The translations under genes and the position numbers were made by a program. This document shows positions 1-6,776 of a stretch of 64,000 nucleotides of DNA, in pieces. Source of the stretch: Bacteroidota bacterium (GTDB taxonomy: Bacteria > Bacteroidota > Bacteroidia > Bacteroidales > UBA10428); assembly GCA_023442525.1 (NCBI GenBank), contig JAEZZA010000032.1:1-64000 (forward strand). Direction: 5' to 3'. A model generated the notes under the pieces. The model was not told where the DNA came from. It saw only the letters and a program-made list of their open reading frames with translations, and searched no databases. Within the stretch, counting starts at the first letter, position 1. Each line of letters opens with the position of its first letter.

Positions 1-45
1 GTTCCAGGGGTTCCAGGGGTTCCAGGTGTTCCAGGGGTTCCAGAG
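1..45. repeat. 9-bp tandem repeat, five units
   Basis: Five consecutive 9-base units of GTTCCAGGG (1-9, 10-18, 19-27, 28-36, 37-45) with changes only in the third and fifth units. The array touches the window edge, so its full length is unknown. Read in frame it would give Val-Pro-Gly repeats on the plus strand and Gly-Thr-Pro repeats on the minus strand, but no gene context supports a coding role here. It is one of several short-word arrays in the gaps of this window. Confidence 0.85.
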
Positions 46-62
46 TTAGCGGTTTGTCCTAC

Positions 63-128
63 TTCTGCGCTTTCTGCGTTGACATGCCAAAGGCATGTTT
101 CTGCGGTACTAATCTGCGTATTTCTGCG
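63..128. repeat. Dispersed TTCTGCG word array with a hairpin
   Basis: The heptamer (T/A)TCTGCG occurs five times in 66 bases, at 63-69, 72-78, 99-105, 112-118 and 122-128. Between the second and third copy lies a perfect hairpin, ACATGCC (82-88), loop AAA, GGCATGT (92-98). The stretch is non-coding. It resembles degenerate tandem repeats rather than a transposon, and nothing shows a transcript. Confidence 0.7.
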
Positions 129-225
129 ATAAATTTTTTTATAGATGCTGGTATCAGTCCGTAGACTGCGAGTAGAAACTGCGGTTCTGTCTCCCCGTTA
201 TTCTTTTTCAGTCTATAAACTTCTC

Positions 226-256
226 TTTGGTTTTCTCAATTAAATTCATACTTTTG
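226..256 (+). promoter_or_regulatory. Promoter-like pair for the yceD-rpmF operon
   Basis: TTTG at 226-229, a 19-base spacer, then TACTTTTG at 249-256 fits the Bacteroidota housekeeping consensus (TTTG, about 19 bases, TAnnTTTG). The predicted transcript would begin about seven bases later, leaving roughly 20 bases before the yceD start. The twelve bases TTTTGCACCTCT at 252-263 recur exactly at the tRNA-Asn promoter (33840-33851). Confidence 0.6.
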
Positions 257-281
257 CACCTCTTTTTTATTTGCCTGATTA

Positions 282-752
282 TTGAAAATTGAAAAGGAAT
301 ATACTGTTCAATTCAAAGGGCTGAAGGAAGGTGTTCATGAATTTGCATTTGAGATTGACAAACCGTTCTTTGAGGCATTTGAATATCTTGCCGTGCCCGC
401 CGGGCATGTTGATGTGAAAGTTGTGCTCGAAAAAAACACGACTTTTCTTGATTTTCAAATTTCACTTACCGGAGAAATCCAGGTACAATGTGACAGATGT
501 CTGGAGTACTTCGATTTACGGGTAGATTTTATCGGGCACCTGGTTGTCCGCTTCAGTGAAACCCCAAAAGACCCTGACGACGAAGTAATGTGGATACATC
601 CGGATGAAAGTGAAATTGAACTCGGTCACTATTTTTACGAGTGCCTTAGTTTAAGCATACCGATCCGGAAAATTCATCCCGATCTGCCTGATGGTACATC
701 CGGTTGTGATCCGGATATGATCAAAAGGCTTAACGAATATTTGGTAAAATAA
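282..752 (+). CDS. yceD: YceD/DUF177 family protein
   Basis: 156-residue member of the YceD (DUF177) family, which is widely encoded just before rpmF; a role in 23S rRNA or ribosome metabolism has been proposed for the family. Visible family features are the N-terminal phrase QFKGLKEGVHEF, the Cys pair CDRC in mid-protein (about residues 70-73) and a Cys-Asp-Pro near the end. The start is a TTG: an in-frame TGA lies at 276-278 and no ATG precedes the conserved region, so TTG at 282 is the only reasonable start. Transcription probably comes from the promoter at 226-256 and continues into rpmF, plsX and fabH. The family assignment is firm; the biochemical role is not known. Confidence 0.85.
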   Translation: MKIEKEYTVQFKGLKEGVHEFAFEIDKPFFEAFEYLAVPAGHVDVKVVLEKNTTFLDFQISLTGEIQVQCDRCLEYFDLRVDFIGHLVVRFSETPKDPDDEVMWIHPDESEIELGHYFYECLSLSIPIRKIHPDLPDGTSGCDPDMIKRLNEYLVK

Positions 753-780
753 AATTAACCATATTACTTTGGACCTTTAA

Positions 781-828
781 CACATTGGCACATTAGCAAA
801 TTGGCAAATTGGCAAATTAGCTCATTAT
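781..828. repeat. 8-bp tandem repeat, six units
   Basis: Six consecutive 8-base units of consensus CAMATTRG: CACATTGG, CACATTAG, CAAATTGG, CAAATTGG, CAAATTAG and CTCATTAT. The array fills the gap between yceD and rpmF, within what should be one transcript. A different word is used here from those in the other arrays of the window. Confidence 0.8.
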
Positions 829-862
829 CAACATATATTTTTAATTTGTAAAACTTTAGAGT

Positions 863-1048
863 ATGCCTAATCCGAAACGTAAGCATTCGAAGCAACGGAG
901 AGATAAAAGAAGAACGCATGACAAAGCCGTGGTTCCCACCCTGGGAACCTGTCAGAACTGTGGTGCATCGGTACTTTATCACAGGGTTTGTCCCGAATGT
1001 GGTTATTATAAAGGCAAACCGGCAATAAGCAAGGAAGTTACCGCTTAA
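863..1048 (+). CDS. rpmF: 50S ribosomal protein L32
   Basis: 61-residue L32 of the large ribosomal subunit. The basic N-terminus MPNPKRKHSKQRRDKRR is followed by a four-Cys zinc ribbon (CQNC and CPEC), so this is the zinc-binding form rather than the Cys-free variant some genomes carry. Length is normal for the family. It lies between yceD and plsX, a very common order that couples ribosome and lipid synthesis. The plsX start follows two bases after its stop. The spacer before it carries the 8-base repeat array and no clear separate promoter. Confidence 0.97.
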   Translation: MPNPKRKHSKQRRDKRRTHDKAVVPTLGTCQNCGASVLYHRVCPECGYYKGKPAISKEVTA

Positions 1049-1050
1049 CT

Positions 1051-2019
1051 ATGTCCGCCGGACAATCTATGAGAATCGGGATTGACATTCTGGGCGGCGA
1101 TTTTGCCCCGGAAGCGACAGTACGTGGTTCCATACTGGCTTCAGAGTTGCTGCCCGCCGGTGCAAAGCTTGTTCTGATCGGTGACGAAAGCAGCATACTA
1201 AATATTTGCCGTGAAAAAGGCTTTGATCCTTCTGTTTTTGAAATAGTTCATACCTCCGAACGTATTGAAATGGGCGACCACCCTGCCAGGGCCTTTATGC
1301 AAAAGCCCTCGTCGAGCGTGGTTAAAGGTTTTAAAATGCTTGCTCACGGACAGATTGATGGCTTTGCCAGTGCCGGTAATACCGGTGCCATGATGGTGGG
1401 CGCCATGCAGGTAATCAGGTCGATCAGCGGTATTATCCGTCCCTGTATTGCCACCAGTGTCCCCCGGCCATCCGAATATCCCTGCCTTCTTCTTGATGTG
1501 GGCCTTAATCCTGATTGCAACCAGGACGAGCTGAACCAGTATGCCATACTGGGAAGCATTTATGCTCATAATGTGATTGGGATAAAAGCTCCCCGGGTTG
1601 GCCTGTTAAACATAGGAGAAGAGGAAGGTAAAGGAAACCTGGTTACCAAGGCCGCTCATCAGCTTATGAAAGATTCCACATTTTTCAAGTTTATCGGAAA
1701 TGTCGAGGGTAATGATTTGTTCAGTGATAAGGCCGATGTAATTGTATGTGACGGATTTGTTGGTAATGTTATGCTTAAAGAAGCCGAGGCTTTTTACGCC
1801 ATGATCAGAAAGCGTAAAATAGTTGACGAATTCTTTGAAAGATTTAATTTTGAGCATTACGGAGGTACCCCTATTCTGGGTATCAATGCCCCAGTGCTTA
1901 TTGCACATGGTATTTCAAACGATATTGCAATAAAGAATCTGATAATACACGCCGCAGAAGTAATCAAGAGCAACTTATGCGAAAAAATTAAAGAAGCCTT
2001 TAAAGAATGTCCCGAATAA
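1051..2019 (+). CDS. plsX: Phosphate acyltransferase PlsX
   Basis: PlsX converts acyl-ACP and phosphate to acyl-phosphate, the first step of the PlsX/PlsY route to phosphatidic acid, as a peripheral membrane enzyme. The sequence begins RIGIDILGGDFAPE and contains the family phrases SAGNTGAMM, LLDVGLNPDC and VCDGFVGNVMLK. At 322 residues it is complete. Two starts are possible, ATG at 1051 and ATG at 1069 (MRIGID); the second fits the usual N-terminus better, but the first lies two bases after rpmF and would allow coupling. The 3' end overlaps fabH by 13 bases, consistent with co-translation. Confidence 0.95.
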   Translation: MSAGQSMRIGIDILGGDFAPEATVRGSILASELLPAGAKLVLIGDESSILNICREKGFDPSVFEIVHTSERIEMGDHPARAFMQKPSSSVVKGFKMLAHGQIDGFASAGNTGAMMVGAMQVIRSISGIIRPCIATSVPRPSEYPCLLLDVGLNPDCNQDELNQYAILGSIYAHNVIGIKAPRVGLLNIGEEEGKGNLVTKAAHQLMKDSTFFKFIGNVEGNDLFSDKADVIVCDGFVGNVMLKEAEAFYAMIRKRKIVDEFFERFNFEHYGGTPILGINAPVLIAHGISNDIAIKNLIIHAAEVIKSNLCEKIKEAFKECPE

Positions 2020-3005
2020 AAGCAGCAATCACAGGTGTCGGTGCTTATTTACCGTCGTATGTATTGAATAATGAAGAACTGAGTAAAATGGTCGATACCA
2101 CCGATGAGTGGATCATGCAACGCATCGGTATCAAAGAGCGACGAATACTTAAAGAAAAAGGTAAGGCGACATCCTACATGGGTGCCAAAGCAGTGAAAGA
2201 TCTTCTTGAAAAAACAGGATGTGATCCGCTTGACGTTCAGGTTCTGATTTGCGCTACCATCACCGGTGATATGCACTTTCCCGCTACCGCCAATCTTATT
2301 AATCACAAAGCCGGACTTACCAACGCCTTTAGCTTTGACGTTCAGGCAGCCTGCTCGGGTTTTATATTTGCACTTGAAACAGGAAGAAGGTATATCGAAT
2401 CCGGAGCATATAATAAGGTTATTGTTGTGGGTGCCGACATGATGTCGGCCATCACCGATTATACCGACCGCACCACCTGTCCCCTCTTCGGCGATGGTGC
2501 TGCAGCAGTATTACTTGAGCCTACTACCGGAGAAAACGGAATAATTGATTCCATACTTGCCGTAGACGGTTCTGGTGATAAACATCTCCACATGGTTGCA
2601 GGAGGTTCACTTAATCCTCCTTCACATGCAACTATTGATGCACGCCAGCACTATATTTACCAGGAAGGTCAGGCCGTTTTCAAAATGGCTGTTTCCAAAA
2701 TGTCGGATGTAGCCGTGGAGATCATGCAAAGGAATAATCTTTCGCACAATGATATCAGGTTCCTTGTTCCACACCAGGCAAATATGCGCATCATCGAAGC
2801 AACTGCCCGTCGTATGGAAATTAATAAGGATCAGGTTATGATCAATATCGAGAATTACGGGAACACCACCGCCGCTACCATACCCCTGTGTTTGTTTGAT
2901 TACGAGAAACAACTGAAAAAGGGAGACAATATCATACTGGCATCATTTGGTGCAGGATTTACCTGGGGTGCCATTTATCTGAAATGGGCCTACACCCGGA
3001 AATAA
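2007..3005 (+). CDS. fabH: 3-oxoacyl-ACP synthase III (FabH)
   Basis: FabH condenses an acyl-CoA primer with malonyl-ACP to start fatty-acid synthesis. The 332-residue protein carries the Cys-His-Asn triad: Cys116 in QAACSGF, His256 in VPHQAN and Asn286 in GNTTAA. The N-terminal phrase TTDEWIMQRIGIKERR is typical of the family. The start overlaps the plsX end by 13 bases. Downstream, 160 bases separate it from bactofilin; these contain a weak GC-rich inverted repeat but no convincing terminator. Confidence 0.96.
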   Translation: MSRIKAAITGVGAYLPSYVLNNEELSKMVDTTDEWIMQRIGIKERRILKEKGKATSYMGAKAVKDLLEKTGCDPLDVQVLICATITGDMHFPATANLINHKAGLTNAFSFDVQAACSGFIFALETGRRYIESGAYNKVIVVGADMMSAITDYTDRTTCPLFGDGAAAVLLEPTTGENGIIDSILAVDGSGDKHLHMVAGGSLNPPSHATIDARQHYIYQEGQAVFKMAVSKMSDVAVEIMQRNNLSHNDIRFLVPHQANMRIIEATARRMEINKDQVMINIENYGNTTAATIPLCLFDYEKQLKKGDNIILASFGAGFTWGAIYLKWAYTRK

Positions 3006-3090
3006 ATCCAAAAAATAAATCCCGGGACTTTCATAAAATTCTGTCCGACGAACCAAACTTTACAAAATAACATTGCGTAAATATAGTTTT

Positions 3091-3144
3091 ATTACGTAAT
3101 GTTTATCTTTGTTGCAATTGTATTATTCCAGCCGTCATTACGGC
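3091..3144 (+). promoter_or_regulatory. Promoter and leader elements of the bactofilin-ATP synthase cluster
   Basis: A TAnnTTTG match, TATCTTTG, lies at 3104-3111, 60 bases before the bactofilin ATG. Directly upstream is the perfect 10-base palindrome ATTACGTAAT (3091-3100), which would sit in the spacer and could be an operator. No good TTTG box lies 19-21 bases upstream; the nearest TTG (3073-3075) is too far. In the expected leader there is a small hairpin, GCCGT-CATT-ACGGC, at 3131-3144, and the palindrome AATTTTAAAATT at 3152-3163. Confidence 0.45.
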
Positions 3145-3171
3145 ATTCTGCAATTTTAAAATTATCTAAGG

Positions 3172-3579
3172 ATGGCAAAAATTATTGAAACCGAAAACAA
3201 CGTGATCAACCAGATTGGTGCGGGCACTGAAATCACCGGAGATGTTTCTACCAATAGTGATATACGTTTTGACGGTGTGTTGACCGGAAACCTTAAAACC
3301 AAAGGTAAAGTGGTTATTGGCGAAACAGGATCGGTTAAAGGCGAGATTGAGTGCAAGAATTCAGTTATTGAAGGGAAAGTAGAGGGAAAAATTACAGTTA
3401 CTGAATTGCTTACCCTGAAATCGACATGCACTTTCAGCGGAGACATTATTACCCGCCGCCTGGCAATTGAACCCGGAGCCAAATTCAGCGGAAATTGCAG
3501 TATGACGCAGGATACAACGACATCTTATGCCGGAAAAGAAACCGAACGACCAGCAGAAGATAACAAAAGGCCTAAGTAA
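3172..3579 (+). CDS. Bactofilin (polymer-forming cytoskeletal protein)
   Basis: 135-residue bactofilin, a family of small proteins that polymerise without nucleotide into a right-handed beta-helix and serve as scaffolds for envelope and cell-shape proteins. After a short N-terminal tail the central region (about residues 15-115) shows the periodic Gly/Val/hydrophobic pattern of the helix, including VSTNSDIRFDGVLTGNLKTK and GSVKGEIECKNSVIEGKVEG. The C-terminal tail is charged and unstructured. The ATG is preceded by AAGG. Its last 53 bases are shared in another frame with atpZ, so the two are probably translated together, an unusual tie between a cytoskeletal gene and ATP synthase. Confidence 0.9.
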   Translation: MAKIIETENNVINQIGAGTEITGDVSTNSDIRFDGVLTGNLKTKGKVVIGETGSVKGEIECKNSVIEGKVEGKITVTELLTLKSTCTFSGDIITRRLAIEPGAKFSGNCSMTQDTTTSYAGKETERPAEDNKRPK

Positions 3580-3763
3580 TTACGCCAGGTATTCCGGCCT
3601 CGCCTTTCAGATGATCGCCATTATACTCATAGGAGTATTCGGCGGTATTAAACTTGATGACTGGCTTGACCTGGAATTTCCTGTATTCACGGTTGTTCTG
3701 TCGCTCCTTGCCACCGGCGCCGCAATGTATTATGGAATAAAAGATTTCCTGAGAATGAAATAA
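3527..3763 (+). CDS. atpZ: AtpZ/AtpI-type ATP synthase accessory protein
   Basis: 78-residue protein of the AtpZ (F0F1-ATPase subunit) family, placed first in many ATP synthase clusters and linked to Mg2+ or Ca2+ movement or to c-ring assembly. It has the family phrase YARYSGLAFQM followed by two membrane segments (about residues 26-44 and 52-70) joined by a short loop with LDDWLDL. The ATG at 3527 lies within the bactofilin gene; a later start would lose the conserved region because the next Met is inside the first membrane segment. The six bases to the next gene suggest tight co-expression. Confidence 0.82.
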   Translation: MPEKKPNDQQKITKGLSNYARYSGLAFQMIAIILIGVFGGIKLDDWLDLEFPVFTVVLSLLATGAAMYYGIKDFLRMK

Positions 3764-3769
3764 CAAATT

Positions 3770-4189
3770 ATGGACAAAGCATTACGTAAAACTCTCACCG
3801 GTCTCATTATAATCTCACTGGCTTTACTGATCTCTGGTATTCTGATATTCAGATTTTTCCTTCCTGATTATTATTTCTGGTTCTTTCCGGTTCTCGTATT
3901 GTTTTTCTTCTCTGTAAATTCGGGCTTCTTCGTTTTTTTTCACCGGTCGCTCAGGAAATCAAACAACCAGTTTATAAGGAACTTTATGGCATCTACAGCC
4001 ATTAAACTCGTAATCTATTTTTTTCTTGTGCTGGTTTATATGCTTACATCTCCCAAAACAGCCGTAGTATTTGCCATAACCCTGTCGGCAATTTATATCG
4101 TGTACACTGTTTACGACCTGTCAGTGATGCTTTCACTGATAAAACGCAGGAAAGAAATTAACGGTTTGCCCGACAAGTTTCCAAATTAG
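3770..4189 (+). CDS. Small membrane protein, AtpI-like position
   Basis: 139-residue protein with four predicted membrane segments (about residues 9-28, 33-54, 74-92 and 98-120) and a basic C-terminus (LIKRRKEI). It has no motif that I can assign with certainty. Its place between atpZ and atpB, its size and the four helices match the loosely conserved AtpI (subunit I) proteins, which help assemble the c-ring in other bacteria. It starts six bases after atpZ. A function in ATP synthase assembly is inference from position and topology. Confidence 0.6.
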   Translation: MDKALRKTLTGLIIISLALLISGILIFRFFLPDYYFWFFPVLVLFFFSVNSGFFVFFHRSLRKSNNQFIRNFMASTAIKLVIYFFLVLVYMLTSPKTAVVFAITLSAIYIVYTVYDLSVMLSLIKRRKEINGLPDKFPN

Positions 4190-4221
4190 TTTTCTATATT
4201 TATGGCTTCATTTTTTGGCTT

Positions 4222-5349
4222 ATGTACTATAAGATTTGCAGGTTTCTGTTGATTTCATCATTATTACTCCTGACACGGAATGTTAATTCGCTGTCGAACA
4301 TCACGGAAGAACTGCCCGGGAATGAACATGGATCCGGGCATGAGTCGGTTGAACAGGAAGCCGGGGAAGAAGGGTTCTTGCCTGGTGTTTTTATGTTCGA
4401 TCATATTAAGGATGCACACGACTGGCATATTATTTCGATAGGTCACAAGCATATCAGTATTCCCCTGCCTGTAATTTTATACAGCAAGAATAGTGGTTTC
4501 CATGCTTTCATGTCGGGTAAATTCGAGCACGGACATGCCTCGTACAAAGGCTTCCGAATCGAAACTTCGGGAGAACAAAAAGGAAAAATTTTCGAAGAAG
4601 ACGGCTCACGACCTCTTGACCTATCGATAACCAAGAATATTGCTGCCATGTTTTGCAGCATTATTATCATTCTGCTGATTTTCCTTTCGGTAGGTAAAAA
4701 ATACCGTAAAAACCCGGTTAGCGCACCAAGCGGACTTCAATCGTTTGTTGAACCCATTGTTACCTTTCTCCGCGACGATGTGATTAAGCCATCCATAGGT
4801 CCGAAGTACGAAAGGTACATGCCCTTTCTGCTGACCATGTTCTTTTTCATCTGGATTAACAACATGCTGGGACTGATTCCGATCCCTCCGGGCGGAGCTA
4901 ACCTTACCGGCAATATAGCTGTGACCATGGTGCTGGCACTTTTTACATTTATCGTCACCACTTTCAGCGGAAACAGGAATTACTGGAAACATATAATAAA
5001 TACACCGGGTGTACCCGCCTGGCTTAAGCTGCCTCCGTTACCCATCATACCAATTGTTGAAATCATTGGTGTTTTCACCAAGCCGTTCGTGTTGATGGTA
5101 CGGTTGTTTGCCAACATTACGGCAGGTCATATTATAGCCATGGGCTTCATCAGCCTTATCTATATTTTTGGTGAGATGTCGGCAGGACTGGGCTACGGGG
5201 TTTCAGTGATTTCCATCGTATTTAATATTTTCATGACCTTCCTTGAATTGCTTGTCGCTTTTATCCAGGCCTTTGTTTTTACATTCCTTTCCGCGATATA
5301 TTTCGGACTGGCAGTGGAAGAGCATCATGAAGCGCATGAACATGCATGA
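4222..5349 (+). CDS. atpB: ATP synthase F0 subunit a
   Basis: Subunit a forms the ion half-channels beside the c-ring. The conserved C-terminal half has the key Arg region in LMVRLFANITAGH and the last-helix phrase LVAFIQAFVFTFLSAIY. At 375 residues it is longer than the E. coli protein (271): the first 130 or so residues hold a signal-peptide-like helix (about 4-23) and a His/Glu-rich, probably extracytoplasmic region. Such an extended N-terminus is usual in Bacteroidota. The C-terminus is also His-rich (EEHHEAHEHA). It lies 31 bases before atpE. Confidence 0.96.
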   Translation: MYYKICRFLLISSLLLLTRNVNSLSNITEELPGNEHGSGHESVEQEAGEEGFLPGVFMFDHIKDAHDWHIISIGHKHISIPLPVILYSKNSGFHAFMSGKFEHGHASYKGFRIETSGEQKGKIFEEDGSRPLDLSITKNIAAMFCSIIIILLIFLSVGKKYRKNPVSAPSGLQSFVEPIVTFLRDDVIKPSIGPKYERYMPFLLTMFFFIWINNMLGLIPIPPGGANLTGNIAVTMVLALFTFIVTTFSGNRNYWKHIINTPGVPAWLKLPPLPIIPIVEIIGVFTKPFVLMVRLFANITAGHIIAMGFISLIYIFGEMSAGLGYGVSVISIVFNIFMTFLELLVAFIQAFVFTFLSAIYFGLAVEEHHEAHEHA

Positions 5350-5380
5350 ATCTGAGTTCTTAATTTAATTATAATTATAT

Positions 5381-5647
5381 ATGTTGAATACTATTTTACA
5401 GGTTGCCGCCGGAGCCACAGTAGGAGCCGGTTTAGCAAAACTGGGCGGTGCTATCGGTGCCGGTCTGGCAGCTCTTGGAGCTGGTTTTGGAATTGGCCGT
5501 ATCGGCGGTAGCGCCATGGAAGCCATTGCCCGCCAGCCGGAAGCTTCAGGCGACATTCGTGCAAACATGATTGTTGCTGCAGCTCTTATCGAAGGCGTTG
5601 CACTATTTGGTGTTATCATCAGCCTGCTGGCTGTTGTAATGAAGTAA
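5381..5647 (+). CDS. atpE: ATP synthase F0 subunit c
   Basis: 88-residue c-subunit with two membrane helices. The first carries alternating Gly (GAGLAALGAGFGIG), the loop is ARQPE (residues 50-54), and the ion-binding acid is Glu71 in ALIEGVALFG. The position matching Na+-ligand Gln32 of known sodium enzymes is Ile38, and the residue after Glu71 is Gly rather than Ser or Thr, so the ring should carry protons. A strong hairpin with a T-run follows the stop codon (5654-5689) and may set the high c-subunit level relative to the downstream genes. Confidence 0.96.
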   Translation: MLNTILQVAAGATVGAGLAKLGGAIGAGLAALGAGFGIGRIGGSAMEAIARQPEASGDIRANMIVAAALIEGVALFGVIISLLAVVMK

Positions 5648-5653
5648 AATTAC

Positions 5654-5689
5654 CCGGGAAACGCACGATTGGTGCGCTTCCCGGTTTTT
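5654..5689 (+). terminator. Terminator-like hairpin inside the ATP synthase operon
   Basis: Left arm CCGGGAA (5654-5660) pairs with TTCCCGG (5678-5684); after one A/C mismatch CGCAC (5662-5666) pairs with GTGCG (5672-5676), around a 5-base loop. Five T follow at 5685-5689. This is a typical intrinsic terminator by sequence, yet it lies between atpE and atpF. Partial termination or a 3' stabilising hairpin on an upstream message are both plausible. Confidence 0.75.
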
Positions 5690-5714
5690 AAACGAATCGT
5701 TAACAATTAAGAAT

Positions 5715-6209
5715 ATGGATCTGCTGATTCCCGAAACCGGAACGATAATCTGGTCATTTATTGGCTTTTTGATCACTTTTCTGATTCTTGCCAGATTTGC
5801 CTGGAAACCACTGCTCAATGGTTTGAAACAGCGCGATAACTCTATCGCACAGGCATTACAGGCAGCAGAAATTGCCAAGAGAGATGTTTCGCTTTTGCAC
5901 TCCGAAAGTGAGAAGCTCCTCGCTGAAGCCAAAATTGAAAGAGATAAAATAGTACAGGAAGCACGTGCATTGAAAGATTCCATGCTGAACGAAGCCCGTG
6001 AGCAGGCTAAAAAGGAAGGCCATAAGATGCTGGAAGATGCCCGTATAGCAATCAAGAACGAAAGAGCCGCGGCCATCCAGGATATCAAAAAACAGGTAGC
6101 CGAACTTTCGGTTTCGATATCTGAAAAAATTCTTATGCATGAGCTTGCTGACAGCGAAAAACAGAGAGAACTTATAGATAAATCAATTGTAGAGGCAAAG
6201 CTTAACTGA
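5715..6209 (+). CDS. atpF: ATP synthase F0 subunit b
   Basis: 164-residue subunit b, the peripheral stalk. One membrane helix near the N-terminus (about residues 8-27, ending in FAWKPLLNGL) is followed by a long Ala/Glu/Lys-rich coiled coil. The conserved Arg/Ala pattern (LAEAKIERDKIVQEARALK) is present. Only one b gene is visible, so it should form a homodimer. The stop TGA shares a base with the ATG of atpH, so the two are coupled. Confidence 0.94.
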   Translation: MDLLIPETGTIIWSFIGFLITFLILARFAWKPLLNGLKQRDNSIAQALQAAEIAKRDVSLLHSESEKLLAEAKIERDKIVQEARALKDSMLNEAREQAKKEGHKMLEDARIAIKNERAAAIQDIKKQVAELSVSISEKILMHELADSEKQRELIDKSIVEAKLN

Positions 6210-6754
6210 TGAACGAAAGTAAAATTACGGTAAGGTACGCCAAAGCTCTGTTTTCACTGGCCAGGGAAAATAAAGAATTTGATACGCTCAGGAACGACAT
6301 GGAGACACTTTACCAGTGTATCCGTGAAGTACCCGAGATGAATCTCATGCTGAAAAGCCCGGTTATTAAGGTTTCTGATAAATACTCGATCTTCGAAAAC
6401 ACGTTCGGTAAATCGTTTTCACCGGTCACCCTGTCTTTCATAAAAATTATTCTTGAGCGGCGTCGTGAGGAATACCTCGAAGGAATCGCCAGGTATTTTC
6501 TCAGCCTTCTTAAATCGGAGAAGGGCGTTAAACAGGCCGAACTTGTTACGGCCGTTCCCCTTAACGAGGAGCTTCGCAAATCGATAGTTAGTTTCATTCA
6601 TAAGCGATTTAAGACTGAAGTCGAATTGAATGAAGAGGTAGACGAAAAGCTGATAGGAGGCTTCATTCTCCGTGTTGGCGACCAGCAGATCGATGCCAGT
6701 ATAGCCAGCAAACTCGATAGGATCAAAAAATCATTAATAAATACCAATTCCTGA
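6209..6754 (+). CDS. atpH: ATP synthase F1 subunit delta
   Basis: 181-residue delta subunit, which joins the b stalk to the top of the alpha/beta hexamer. The N-terminal helical part starts with ITVRYAKALFSLA, and the C-terminal signature is LIGGFILRVGDQQIDASIASKLDRIK. Length is normal. It overlaps atpF by one base and is followed by atpA after 22 bases. Confidence 0.95.
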   Translation: MNESKITVRYAKALFSLARENKEFDTLRNDMETLYQCIREVPEMNLMLKSPVIKVSDKYSIFENTFGKSFSPVTLSFIKIILERRREEYLEGIARYFLSLLKSEKGVKQAELVTAVPLNEELRKSIVSFIHKRFKTEVELNEEVDEKLIGGFILRVGDQQIDASIASKLDRIKKSLINTNS

Positions 6755-6776
6755 ATTTTAAAATTTCTTATATAAC

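Noticed and set aside
1..45. Val-Pro-Gly or Gly-Thr-Pro repeat protein
   Set aside because: The 9-base array can be read as an elastin- or collagen-like repeat, but the plus frame becomes unlike protein at once and stops, and the minus frame leaves the window. Similar arrays in other gaps are clearly non-coding.
1..128. CRISPR array
   Set aside because: Units are 7-9 bases without spacers of constant length and no cas genes are present anywhere in the window.
3003..3040. Terminator after fabH
   Set aside because: Only five GC pairs around a loop of about 20 A-rich bases and no T-run.
5381..5647. Sodium-type c-ring
   Set aside because: The Gln and Ser/Thr ligands of sodium rings are replaced by Ile38 and Gly72, so proton coupling is expected.
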